This document shows positions 7,289-15,531 of a stretch of DNA of 38,981 nucleotides, in pieces. A program made the position numbers and the translations under genes. The notes beneath the pieces were generated by a model, which saw only the letters and a program-made list of their open reading frames with translations, searched no databases and was not told the origin of the DNA. Numbering within the stretch: the first letter of the stretch is position 1; every line of letters starts with the position of its first letter. The stretch is from Syntrophomonas sp. UBA5314 (GTDB taxonomy: Bacteria; Bacillota; Syntrophomonadia; Syntrophomonadales; Syntrophomonadaceae): assembly GCA_002410325.1 (NCBI GenBank), contig DHRK01000004.1:87009-125989 (forward strand), in the 5' to 3' direction.

Positions 7289-8533
7289 ATGGAACAGAAT
7301 AATATGCTCACCCCCTCTCAAACCGCTCACTGGAAACGCGACTTTCTGGTGATCGCATCCGGACAAACCGTTTCTTTAATCGGCAGCTCGGCCGTTCAAT
7401 TCTCTCTGATCTGGTGGCTGGCCAGTGAGACCTCATCGGCTATGATGCTGTCTCTGGCAGGATTGTTCGCTTTCTTGCCCCAGCTCATCCTGGGCCCCTT
7501 TGCCGGGGTATGGATTGACCGCCTAAAGCGAAAGACCGTTATCATCGGCTCGGATCTGTTTATAGCCTTGGCCGCGGCCGTGTTCGCGCTGCTGTTCATG
7601 GCAGGCTATCAAGCATACTGGTTGGCCTGCGTGGTGCTGGGCGTTCGCGCCCTGGGCGGCGTATTTCACATGCCCGCTGTTCAAGCGGCAGTACCCATGA
7701 TCGTTCCCGGGGAGGAGCTGGTTCGCGCCAACGCTTGGAGCCAGTTCCTGCAGTCGGGCGCCTTTATGCTGGGGCCCGTTTTAGGTGCAGCCATGTATGC
7801 GGCGCTGCCCCTACCGGTCATCATGCTCACCGATGTGCTGGGCGCGGTAATCGCCTGTCTCTGTGTTGCAATGGTCAGAATTCCGGACCCGCCCCGAGAT
7901 AAACAGGCGACTCCCCATCTGTTCGGAGAGATGAAACAGGGCTTGGTTATATTGCTTCAGGACCGGCGCATTTGCATCGTGACCGGATCGGCATCGCTTT
8001 GCATGGTTTTCTTTCTGCCCCTTTCATCGCTTTACCCATTGATGACCAGCGCCTACTTTTCAGGGACGGCCTGGCACGCAGGAATCGTTGAATTCGCCTA
8101 TGCCGGAGGCATGATGCTATGTGCGGCGCTGGTGAGCGCCTACGGAGAGATCAAGAACAAGTTTCTTGTTATTCATATCGCTTTGATCGTATTGGGCCTG
8201 GGCTCACTGTGGTCCGGCTTATTGCCTCCGGATCTTTCGGTATTCTGGATATTTACCGCTATCTGTGCGATGATGGGCGCCGCCGGCAACCTGTTCAACA
8301 TCCCTTACATGGCTTACCTGCAGCAAACCATCCCGCCCGAAGCCCAGGGACGGGTATTTTCGCTGATAATAAGCTTGATGTCGCTGGCTATGCCGGTAGG
8401 TCTGCTTATTGCCGGCCCGGTCGCCCAGCTCTATGGCATAGCCAAGTGGTTTCTGATTACCGGTATCGCTATAGTGGCAATCATGCTCATCAGCGCGGCG
8501 GCTACTTTAAAAGATAAATCAGCGCAAGTTTAG
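7289..8533 (+). CDS. MFS efflux pump, Mef (macrolide efflux)/DHA3 type
   Basis: The 414-residue protein has 12 predicted TM helices. It shares many Mef(A)-type signatures: GQTVSLIGSSAVQ in TM1, SAMMLSLAGLFAFLPQ, the MFS motif A GVWIDRLKRK, IIGSDLFIALAA, YFSGTAWHAGIVEFAYAGGM, SGLLP, CAIMGAAG or ICAMMGAAG, and the C-terminal GRVFSLIISLMSLAMP...WFL. It should export a drug, most likely a 14/15-membered macrolide or related compound, by proton antiport. The start is ATG 7289 because GAGAAAGGG lies seven bases upstream; the ATG at 7271 has no RBS and would put the SD inside the gene. No ABC-F partner (msrD) follows. Control by the upstream leader peptide is proposed. Substrate is inferred from family resemblance. 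Confidence 0.82.
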   Translation: MEQNNMLTPSQTAHWKRDFLVIASGQTVSLIGSSAVQFSLIWWLASETSSAMMLSLAGLFAFLPQLILGPFAGVWIDRLKRKTVIIGSDLFIALAAAVFALLFMAGYQAYWLACVVLGVRALGGVFHMPAVQAAVPMIVPGEELVRANAWSQFLQSGAFMLGPVLGAAMYAALPLPVIMLTDVLGAVIACLCVAMVRIPDPPRDKQATPHLFGEMKQGLVILLQDRRICIVTGSASLCMVFFLPLSSLYPLMTSAYFSGTAWHAGIVEFAYAGGMMLCAALVSAYGEIKNKFLVIHIALIVLGLGSLWSGLLPPDLSVFWIFTAICAMMGAAGNLFNIPYMAYLQQTIPPEAQGRVFSLIISLMSLAMPVGLLIAGPVAQLYGIAKWFLITGIAIVAIMLISAAATLKDKSAQV

Positions 8534-8769
8534 CAAAATATTATTAAGGGACGGGGCTGTTGACATACGCTTGCCAAACTCAAGCTTGCTACCCCGTTCC
8601 TTGGACAATCCAGCAGGTCTGTCAAGATGTCCGTTAGAATCATTAAGATAGCCCAGCCCGTGAGCACTTGTTCTTTATCCTGTGGAATGAAAGCCAAGAT
8701 ACCAGCCTCCCCAACTACAAAAGCGAGATTTGGATTCCGGTAAGCAAAAAGTAAAAACCGGTATTGGCT
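8530..8769 (-). pseudogene. Possible membrane-protein gene remnant
   Basis: The minus frame is open for 79 codons without a usable start and reads like natural protein over 8605-8769 (FLLFAYRNPNLAFVVGEAGI, then QDKEQVLTGWAI, then a hydrophobic ILMILTDILTDLL). Its distal end runs into the REP-like palindrome at 8546-8602, which would have disrupted it. I do not recognise the family. A chance open frame cannot be excluded. Confidence 0.3.
8546..8602. repeat. REP-like palindromic element
   Basis: The outer arms AAGGGACGGGG (8546-8556) and CCCCGTTCCTT (8592-8602) are near-perfect inverted repeats, followed inward by GCTGTTGACA. The same design (GGGACGGAG-TTATTGATA ... ATTCCGTTCCCC) recurs at 30012-30064. 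It resembles the short palindromes mobilised by REP-associated tyrosine transposases in clostridial genomes; no such transposase is in the window. Confidence 0.55.
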
Positions 8770-8920
8770 TTAGATGTCTTCCCCCGCCCTATTTCAACTG
8801 CGGAGGAAGGCATCTTATTTTGGATGACAAGAAAATTCTCAATACTCTATACAATTTTCCAGCGCAAAGATCTATATTGATAGTAAGGAGTATTCAAAAT
8901 GATCCCGGGGGTGATTTATC
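8603..8920. other. Gene-free stretch after mef-like gene
   Basis: Apart from the possible minus-strand remnant (8605-8769), this holds an imperfect hairpin AGATGtCTTCC / GGAAGGCATCT (8772-8815) followed by TATTTT, which could terminate rightward transcription. A plus frame at 8730-8930 has no RBS and I do not accept it. The promoter of the small CxxC gene is probably the AT-rich 8840-8900 segment. Confidence 0.4.
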
Positions 8921-9118
8921 ATGCCGTTGATCTATTTTGAAGTATTTTGCGCCAAATGTGGAAAGGGTCTCTGCAAACTCACGACGGTTGATGAGAGAAG
9001 CGGGCTTAAAGTGGAAGTTCAGCCCTGCCCGAAATGCCTGAAAGATGCTGAAGACGAAGGATTTGACAAAGGATTTCTCAGCGCTTACCAAGACACCAGG
9101 GAATATGCAGAAAAATAG
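8921..9118 (+). CDS. Small double-CxxC (zinc-ribbon-like) protein
   Basis: 65 residues containing CAKCGKGLC near residue 10 and CPKCLKDAEDEGFDKGF near residue 36. The two CxxC pairs about 25 residues apart suggest a single zinc-ribbon knuckle. The RBS GGGGGTGA precedes ATG by seven to eight bases, and a clear terminator follows, so this is a genuine monocistronic small gene. Cytosolic, acidic C-terminus. I do not know a function; nucleic-acid or protein binding is the usual role of such folds. Confidence 0.75.
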   Translation: MPLIYFEVFCAKCGKGLCKLTTVDERSGLKVEVQPCPKCLKDAEDEGFDKGFLSAYQDTREYAEK

Positions 9119-9131
9119 AGCATTGGTTGGG

Positions 9132-9151
9132 AGGCTGCCCGAAGGCAGCCT
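9132..9151. terminator. Terminator after CxxC gene
   Basis: Perfect 8-bp stem AGGCTGCC / GGCAGCCT with a CGAA loop, followed by TTTT. Intrinsic terminator for the plus-strand gene. Confidence 0.85.
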
Positions 9152-9182
9152 TTTCAAATATCCTTATATAGCGTTCTTATAA

Positions 9183-9959
9183 CTACCGCTGAGCGCTTGC
9201 CGTTATTTTGTGGGGCTGACCATTTATGGTATACGATTCAAGGGTGCAATGGTACTCGTAGAGCGTTCCGTTGTGGCTGTAGTATACGTCGGTAATACCA
9301 ATGGAAGGAACAAATTCATATACGAAATTGTCGCCAATAGTGGAATCCTGGATACTGTAAACCGGCCAGCCCTTGGCCAGCTCCAAGCCATTGACGACCG
9401 AGGCGGGTTTTGAGTCAACATAGGGAACATAAAGGGTGTCACCCCGAATTATGTCCATAGGAGTGGCATCTCCCAGGATTCTCTGGCCTTTAAACAACGG
9501 GAAGGTGTATTTCAGAACCAGGTTGTCTTCGTACTCCCTGATGGATGCTCCTCCGGTAGTTATATTTTCCACGAAGCTGGGCACCAGTCCCCCGGGTACG
9601 AAGTAAACATTGTGGGAGTACAGTAAATAACCGAAAGACTCCTTAGCATCAGCATTTAAGGGATTGCCGGTTATAACTACCAGGGTATAACCCGGTTGCT
9701 GGTAGACTTCCTTGACCTCCATGACTAGGGTTGAGGATTCGGAGACTACGGTCGGGCCATCCTTACATTGCTTTAAATCCACATGATATGTCCAACGATT
9801 GCCCTCCTGCAGAGGAAAATAGTCGCTTATATTAAAAGCGTCAAGATTGGGAAAGGGATTGGTTGCTGCCCAGGCCTGGGCAAGCGCCGCGTTCATTAGC
9901 AGGATCACGACAACCGCCGTTATTCCCCACCGCCAGCCACGTTGTTTTATGCCGGTCAT
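9183..9959 (-). CDS. Secreted protein of unknown function
   Basis: 258 residues from the chosen start. There is a clear signal peptide (KQRGWRWGITAVVVILLMNAALAQAWA, cleavage about residue 32), then a mature domain beginning ISDYFPLQEGNRWTYHVD. The FPLxxGNxWTY motif is shared by many uncharacterised clostridial secreted and lipoprotein domains built of beta strands. No catalytic motif was seen, and there is no SLH or sortase anchor. ATG 9959 is preceded by AAGGA at seven bases; a GTG at 9989 (after AAAGGGG) is a possible alternative adding ten charged residues. It lies immediately downstream of the SLH protein on the same strand (about 97-base gap), so it may belong to the same surface operon. 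Confidence 0.65.
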   Translation of the reverse strand: MTGIKQRGWRWGITAVVVILLMNAALAQAWAATNPFPNLDAFNISDYFPLQEGNRWTYHVDLKQCKDGPTVVSESSTLVMEVKEVYQQPGYTLVVITGNPLNADAKESFGYLLYSHNVYFVPGGLVPSFVENITTGGASIREYEDNLVLKYTFPLFKGQRILGDATPMDIIRGDTLYVPYVDSKPASVVNGLELAKGWPVYSIQDSTIGDNFVYEFVPSIGITDVYYSHNGTLYEYHCTLESYTINGQPHKITASAQR

Positions 9960-10086
9960 CCGAGATTCCTTGTTATCCTCCATTTCCACCGCACCCCTTT
10001 AATTTGGTATAGTCAGCCCAGCCTATCCGGTATTGGCTTATTCAAAAAACATACGCAGAAACTGGTAATAACTTTCAGAAGTCGCT

Positions 10087-13000
10087 TTAGATTATTAATT
10101 TAAGATTCACTATGACCGTCACCGCTTCCGCCCGGGTGCTAAGAGCCTGGGGCCGGAAAGTATGATCCTGGTAACCGGTCATTAATCCACCCTGTACCGC
10201 AATGTTGACCGCATCACTGGCCCAGGAGGAAATCTGGGCGCTGTCAGCAAAGGCGAGCTTTGTGCCGGTCCCCTTCAATCGAGCGGCATTGCTTATCATT
10301 ACCGCCATCTGTTCCCGGGTAATGGGATCGTCGGGACCAAAGCGGCCTCCTCTGAAGCCGCTGACGAGCCCGGCCTCCACGGCGCTGGCAATGGCGTCTT
10401 TGGCCCAGTGGCTGGCAGTGTCGCCAAAGACTTTGCTTTCGCCAGGCGCCAGCTTCAGGGCCTTGGCCAGCATGACTGCAAATTCGGCTCTGGAAATGGT
10501 TTTGTCAGGTTTAAAGGTTCCGTCGGCATACCCGGTAACAGCTCCTAATCCCACCAGCTTATTGATAGCCCCCGAGGCCCAGTGCGTCGCTGTATCGGTG
10601 AAACTAAGCGTTGTATCCGGCTTCTCAGGTAGTTTGGCCATTACGGCAAAAGCGGTAAAGTGGCTCGCATCAACGCTTATGGTGTTGCCCGAGACTACTC
10701 CTCCCAGGCTGCTCCACTGCCCCTCTTCTTCATTGTAATAGTAAACGGCCGGGGTTTGACCGGGAGGCAGTAGGGAGGGATCAAAGGTGAAGGTCAGGGT
10801 AACCGGTGAACTGAACTCATAGTGACCGGAACCTCCCACGGTAAAGCTATAGATACTGCTCAGGAAAGCAAAGCTAGCCGAACCCGGCGGCGGACTGTCC
10901 ACCGGGGCAATTGAGACATTAAGCGAAGCCTGTCCTGACAGAGCATGGGCAGGGATGGAAAGTGAAACATCATTGCCCAGGCTTATAGTGCCTCCGGCCC
11001 CCGGGCTAACCGTAGCGGAGCCGCTGGTGCTATTGGCCGGAGCCGGGGCCGGGGGTTGACCGCTGGCTCCGCCGCCATCATAAGAGTTAAGTATCGTGTA
11101 TTGCGCAGTCATCACCGTACTATCGGTCATGCCTGGTTTCACGGCAATAGCTTTTACCGTGAGCGGTATGTAAATGATTATAGGATCATAGACGGAGCTG
11201 CCGATTGAAGGCTCACTGCCGTCAGTGGTGTAGTAGATAGTGGCGCCCGGCGTAGTGGTGCTCAAAGTTATCAGAGTGCCGGCTGCCACCATGCCCGCAG
11301 GCGGATTGGCCGTAGGAGCGGCAACCTGATCGGGAGGTAAAACGGTATAGGCGGCCTCCATGATAGAACTGTCCGTCATTCCGGCTGTGACGGCAAAGGC
11401 TTTAATGGTTACCGCCGCATTAATGACAATAGGCGCTGCATACATAGTGCTGGCGGTTGTAGGATCGCTGCCGTCAGTGGTGTAGTAGATTACAGCTCCG
11501 GCGGTAGCGGTGCTCAAGGTTACCGTGGTTCCAGCGGCCACCGCTCCGGCTCCGGGGGTGGCTATAGGAGTTGCCACCTGGCTCGGTGGCAGTATGGTAT
11601 AGGCGGCAGTCAGGATATCGCTGTCGCTCATTCCGCCTTTTACTGCAATCGCCTTGAGGGTGACGTTCGCGGTAATGCTTATTGCTCCGGCATATAGCGT
11701 ACTGCCGCTGCTTGGATTGGTTCCGTCGGTCGTGTAATAGATGCTGGCTCCGGCGGTGGTCGTACTCAAGGTCACCGTGGTTCCAGCGGCCACCGCTCCG
11801 GCTCCGGGGGTGGCGGTGGGGGTTGCCACCTGGGGATAAGGGTCACTGAAGTCAATAGTTATATTCCCAGTAGTCAAGTCCCCGGTCGCTCCAGTCACCT
11901 TGGACCCGGCTATGGTGAAGGTCAGGTTGCTGACGTCATTGGCATTGGCGTGGTTGCTTGCCTGACCGCTTATTGTTACGGTCAATTGGGTATCGTTGTC
12001 TCTGGTCAGGGTATAGTCCATTCCACCCGGCAGGTTGCTGGCGGTAACGTCTGCCTTGACCAGCGGATCGGCCAGAGTGCCATTGGCTATGCTTATGACC
12101 ACCGTTCCGGATGTCAGGCTGCCGTTATTGGTTGCAGCTTCTGTCAAGGTGGTAGGGTTGGTGGAGGCTATGCCGGCGGCCGGTGAGTCTACCAGAACTC
12201 CTGCTGTAATTCCTACATTATTTAGATTGAGAACTACACCATTTTGTTGCGAATCACTGAAACTGCCTCCATTTAGATTGATGCTTGATCCTACCGTAAT
12301 ACCGTTGGCATCAACATTGGCTGGTTGCACTGTATAACTAAAGATTAAGGCACTGGTTGTGCTGCCGCTGACATAGGAGGCCGCGACGGTACCGCCGGTA
12401 TCTAAAGTAATCGGGATAGAGGGGGTTCCCCCGCTAGTATCTACAGTAATATTTCGATTGAAATTCACCGTAAATTGAAGACTTTGTCCCAGGGTATAGG
12501 TCGCGTCAGCAGGAGGAGTTACCGATTCCACCCTGGGCAACGGGTACTTCTTAACCCTTATTTTTTCGCTGCCCCCCGGGCCTTCCTGCCAGGATACATA
12601 TAGTTGATCATTGCACATGGCCAGGTACGGGTTCTTGGCTGGTTCTGAAGAGCTATAATTGATCCCGGTCTGTCCATCAGTGGTTCCATTTGAATTCACA
12701 TAAGACCAGGAACCATTATTATATTTCTTAACCCGAATATTATGGATATAACTGCTATTCATCTCATTCCAGGCTAGATATAGCGTGTCATTTTGGACAA
12801 TCAAACCTGAACTGGTGGCGTCATAGCCAGTACTCAAATTAAGGTATGGATTAGGTCCGCCATCCGTCCATGATGTTCCATCATACTTTTTTAACCGTAT
12901 TTTGTGATAAGCAACTGCCTCATCTTCGGTCCAGGTTAGGTACAAATAACCACCATATGCGGCCATGGATGGTTGCTGCGAGATCTCATTAGCAAGGTAA

Positions 13001-13800
13001 TATAGTCCCCCACCATCTATTCCGGTCCAGGTAGTTCCACCCTCAAAGCCTTTAACTCGAATTATAGTTTTTCCAGAACCATTATCTTCCTCCCAGGCTG
13101 CATAAAGCTTGTCTACACCCCCAGTGTTATACACGGCCAGAGTGGGATTATAAGCCTGGCGGTCTTGGTCGTAATTCAAGCTGGTTGCCGGGCTTTCGGG
13201 GTAGGCTGCCGTCCATGACGTACCATTGTAATATTTTACGTAAATCTTATAATTTGTATTTTGTTCGGCCCAAATCAGGTACAGAACACCGTTACATACT
13301 TCCAGTTCCGGATCTTTAGAGTTAGACGTGTAATCGCAGTATATATACCCGTCAGGTCCGTCTGCCGGGGTCCATGAAGTGCCGTTATACCGGCTTACAT
13401 GTATACGAGTGTTGGAGTCCGTATGGCTTTCCTTCCAAGCCAGGTAAAGGGCGCCATTAAAAGTTGCCATGCTGGGATGTTCTGCATTATTCGCTCCGCG
13501 ATTCATGCCCTGACTTGAATCAGCATCGATGGATATCCACGAATTGTCAGCATTTCTTTTTTTTACCCGTATGCAAGTTGCTGTTCCATTGCTTTCCTGC
13601 CAGGCCGCATATAAAGTTCCGCCATATTCAGCCAGAGCCGGTATTAGAGCCTGGCGAGTAGTATTGTAATTAATGCTATTGGCAGGGTTTTCAGCAGCCT
13701 CCCACGCCGGTTCGGCTGCAAAGGCCGGGTGCAATGAGTTTGCCAGGAATAGAATCATCATAACTAATGCCAATCCGAGACCCATTCCTAATTTCTTCAT
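10087..13800 (-). CDS. Large S-layer-homology surface protein with propeller-like and CHB_HEX repeats
   Basis: 1237 residues. Domains in order: signal peptide (1-29, ending HPAFA); seven repeats with core LYxxWxE...IRVKKYN (about 35-423), consistent with a seven-bladed beta-propeller; an Ig-like domain (PRVESVTPPADATYTLG..., about 424-530); a second beta domain (to about 650); three 84-residue chitobiase/CHB_HEX_C-type repeats with IYYTTDGTNP / IYYTTDGSDP / IYYTTDGSEP (about 655-905); a ZU5-like domain (about 920-1055); three SLH motifs (FTDTATHWA, FGDTASHWA, FADSAQISSWA; about 1065-1237). SLH triplets bind pyruvylated wall polymer, so the protein sits on the cell surface with the propeller outermost. 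The start is ATG 13800, where the signal peptide begins; the longer frame to 13836 has no signal logic. Ligand unknown; carbohydrate or host/partner-cell adhesion is likely. Confidence 0.9.
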   Translation of the reverse strand: MKKLGMGLGLALVMMILFLANSLHPAFAAEPAWEAAENPANSINYNTTRQALIPALAEYGGTLYAAWQESNGTATCIRVKKRNADNSWISIDADSSQGMNRGANNAEHPSMATFNGALYLAWKESHTDSNTRIHVSRYNGTSWTPADGPDGYIYCDYTSNSKDPELEVCNGVLYLIWAEQNTNYKIYVKYYNGTSWTAAYPESPATSLNYDQDRQAYNPTLAVYNTGGVDKLYAAWEEDNGSGKTIIRVKGFEGGTTWTGIDGGGLYYLANEISQQPSMAAYGGYLYLTWTEDEAVAYHKIRLKKYDGTSWTDGGPNPYLNLSTGYDATSSGLIVQNDTLYLAWNEMNSSYIHNIRVKKYNNGSWSYVNSNGTTDGQTGINYSSSEPAKNPYLAMCNDQLYVSWQEGPGGSEKIRVKKYPLPRVESVTPPADATYTLGQSLQFTVNFNRNITVDTSGGTPSIPITLDTGGTVAASYVSGSTTSALIFSYTVQPANVDANGITVGSSINLNGGSFSDSQQNGVVLNLNNVGITAGVLVDSPAAGIASTNPTTLTEAATNNGSLTSGTVVISIANGTLADPLVKADVTASNLPGGMDYTLTRDNDTQLTVTISGQASNHANANDVSNLTFTIAGSKVTGATGDLTTGNITIDFSDPYPQVATPTATPGAGAVAAGTTVTLSTTTAGASIYYTTDGTNPSSGSTLYAGAISITANVTLKAIAVKGGMSDSDILTAAYTILPPSQVATPIATPGAGAVAAGTTVTLSTATAGAVIYYTTDGSDPTTASTMYAAPIVINAAVTIKAFAVTAGMTDSSIMEAAYTVLPPDQVAAPTANPPAGMVAAGTLITLSTTTPGATIYYTTDGSEPSIGSSVYDPIIIYIPLTVKAIAVKPGMTDSTVMTAQYTILNSYDGGGASGQPPAPAPANSTSGSATVSPGAGGTISLGNDVSLSIPAHALSGQASLNVSIAPVDSPPPGSASFAFLSSIYSFTVGGSGHYEFSSPVTLTFTFDPSLLPPGQTPAVYYYNEEEGQWSSLGGVVSGNTISVDASHFTAFAVMAKLPEKPDTTLSFTDTATHWASGAINKLVGLGAVTGYADGTFKPDKTISRAEFAVMLAKALKLAPGESKVFGDTASHWAKDAIASAVEAGLVSGFRGGRFGPDDPITREQMAVMISNAARLKGTGTKLAFADSAQISSWASDAVNIAVQGGLMTGYQDHTFRPQALSTRAEAVTVIVNLKLII
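11514..11832 (-). repeat. Near-identical DNA repeats within SLH gene
   Basis: The block running from about 11514 to 11580 recurs at about 11766-11832, exactly 252 bases (84 codons) away, with almost no differences (shared core CCAGCGGCCACCGCTCCGGC). This points to recent duplication or gene conversion of a CHB_HEX repeat unit; the third unit (about 11280) is more diverged. Such tracts can change copy number by slippage. Confidence 0.8.
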
Positions 13801-13915
13801 TTTAACTACCCCGCTTTTTTCAAGCATCCACAACAAACCTCAAGATTTTGAAAAAGACCTGGAAAACAGGCAAGTCATTTTTCCATTTATGGTTGTATAT
13901 GGCCTTCATGACTAC

Positions 13916-14938
13916 CTAACTGGCCCGGTTAACGGATACTGTATATCTGGTTGCACTGCCCCCGCCCTGAGGCGTTACGTCAATATTTATGCTTGTCGTC
14001 CCAGGATTGGTAGTAATGGCCTGGGAAGGACTACCACTTGTTACCGGTACATCATTGACTTTAATAGTTGCCCCGGCGTCTTGGGCCGTCGGTGTCACTG
14101 TTATTGAAGGAGTGCCATTCGGAGCAGTTGCCGTATAGTTGAATGTATTTGAGTTAAAAGTTGGATTCAAACTGAGCGTTTTTGCGGGGCTCTGCAAGGT
14201 AAGACCGGATAACAAGGCAGCAGCCGTTTTTCTCGTAACACTTATGGTGTACTTCTGCTGAACCGGACCGTTCGTTACCACAATGGCAATGGCAGTTGTT
14301 CCAACGGGCAGGTCGATTTCCTGGGAAGGATGACCGGACTGAACCGGACTGTTATTTACAGTGATGGTCACACCGGTTACAGCTGCAGTCGGGGTTACGG
14401 TGACCTTGGAAACATTGTTCCCCACCTCAACGGTATACTCGAAGGTCTTGGGATTAAAAGCCGGGGTCAGGGTGCCGGAGCTGATGGTGAGGCTGCTCAG
14501 GTAAGGATTGCTTTGACATTCGTAGACTTCCATTTCCACCAGGGAGGCAGCATTGAGGTTGATAGCCAATCCCCAATTGGCTGGGACATTAATTCTCACC
14601 CAGCGCGCCGGTTGAGGAGCAAAGGTAATATCATTGGTGCCGGATGTATTACCGGATTCCGAATAGAATCGGGTCCAAGCGTGATTATCGGTGCTGGCCT
14701 CAAGATTATAGCCTTTGATATTATACCGGCTGGACCAGCCGGCGGCTCCCATGTGCCTTAAAATCATATGATTGATCCAGTAATATTCACCGAGGTCAAC
14801 TTCCAACCAGGCAGGCATCTGCGTGCACACCCAGCGCCGCACCGGATGCGCTTGACCATCCACCGCCCGCTCGGGTGAAAAGGGCGCTAGATAGGAACTG
14901 GCCGTCACGGATTTATTTAAAGCCAAATTTCCACTCAT
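13916..14938 (-). CDS. Discoidin (F5/8 type C) plus cadherin-like repeat protein
   Basis: 340 residues: an F5/8C/discoidin-like sandwich (about 1-142; NLALNKSVTASS..., AVDG, WLEVDLGEYYWI, ARWVRINVP), then two cadherin-like beta-sandwich domains of PF12733 type (LSSLTISSGTLTPAFNPKTF, and LSGLTLQSPAKTLSLNPTF, each ending YTISVTR / YTVSVNR). Discoidin domains usually bind glycans. Oddly there is no signal peptide, although every domain is of extracellular type. The RBS AAAGGACGG lies nine bases before ATG. It sits directly downstream of three tail-collar genes on the same strand and 115 bases before the SLH gene, suggesting a joint surface or particle-associated role. Confidence 0.85.
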   Translation of the reverse strand: MSGNLALNKSVTASSYLAPFSPERAVDGQAHPVRRWVCTQMPAWLEVDLGEYYWINHMILRHMGAAGWSSRYNIKGYNLEASTDNHAWTRFYSESGNTSGTNDITFAPQPARWVRINVPANWGLAINLNAASLVEMEVYECQSNPYLSSLTISSGTLTPAFNPKTFEYTVEVGNNVSKVTVTPTAAVTGVTITVNNSPVQSGHPSQEIDLPVGTTAIAIVVTNGPVQQKYTISVTRKTAAALLSGLTLQSPAKTLSLNPTFNSNTFNYTATAPNGTPSITVTPTAQDAGATIKVNDVPVTSGSPSQAITTNPGTTSINIDVTPQGGGSATRYTVSVNRAS

Positions 14939-14980
14939 ACTATTAAGCCGTCCTTTCTATCATTCATTCTGATAAATCCT

Positions 14981-15226
14981 TTAATTACGGGTGGGGAAAT
15001 AACCATCTGTCAAAGAGATATAGTAGGCGGTGTCGGGTATAGGTTCGGTGCCCAGCAGGTTGGGCAGAGCGAAGGTAGTTATGCCGTCACCGCCGTATTG
15101 AGCGCCGATTAGCGCATAGAGTTCTTGATACTGGCTGATTGGTAATATTTGACTGTTGCATAAGGCCCAGTATAATGGGGCGAAAGTATACGGAAATAAT
15201 TCGATTTGGCCGATATAACAATCCAT
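14981..15226 (-). CDS. Short tail-collar domain protein (paralogue 1)
   Basis: 81 residues, start at ATG 15226 after CAGGAGGAA; the longer frame to 15292 overlaps the preceding gene. It matches the phage tail collar (PF07484, Mdp-like) core: GQIELFPYTFAPLYWALCN, then ALIGAQYGGDGITTFALPNL. It stops shortly after, with YYISLTDGYFPTRN, instead of continuing into the 170-residue MdpB form. Third of three tandem copies. In phages this module caps tail fibres; in bacteria the short form's role is unknown. No signal peptide. Confidence 0.85.
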   Translation of the reverse strand: MDCYIGQIELFPYTFAPLYWALCNSQILPISQYQELYALIGAQYGGDGITTFALPNLLGTEPIPDTAYYISLTDGYFPTRN

Positions 15227-15243
15227 ATTATTATTCCTCCTGC

Positions 15244-15492
15244 CTAATCCCTGGGCGGAAACAGGCCCATGGTAGCAATGTAGTATCTGCATAGGCCCCC
15301 CGCGTCCGGTTCAGCCCCACGCAAATCCGGCACGGCAAAGGTCGTTTTGCCGTCTCCGCCAAAGCGATTGCTGAGCAAAGCAAATAGGGCCGTGTTTTGT
15401 TGAATGTTCATCAAATGCCCGTCGCACAATGTCCAACCCCTTGGTACAAATTCATAGGGGAAAGCCTTTATTATACCCAAAAATATATCCAT
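15244..15492 (-). CDS. Short tail-collar domain protein (paralogue 2)
   Basis: 82 residues: GIIKAFPYEFVPRGWTLCDG, ALLSNRFGGDGKTTFAVPDL, RG, ending YYIATMGLFPPRD. This is the copy closest to the family consensus (WTLCDG, FGGDG.TTF..PDLRG). The RBS GGGAGGACA precedes ATG. Middle gene of the three, 17 bases before paralogue 1, so clearly cotranscribed. Confidence 0.85.
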   Translation of the reverse strand: MDIFLGIIKAFPYEFVPRGWTLCDGHLMNIQQNTALFALLSNRFGGDGKTTFAVPDLRGAEPDAGGLCRYYIATMGLFPPRD

Positions 15493-15531
15493 CTCGCTGT
15501 CCTCCCGGATGAAATAGATTCATATCCCGTC

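Noticed and set aside
8730..8930. 66-codon plus frame before the CxxC gene
   Set aside because: No RBS, starts at a non-ATG codon, and overlaps a hairpin and the start of the real gene.
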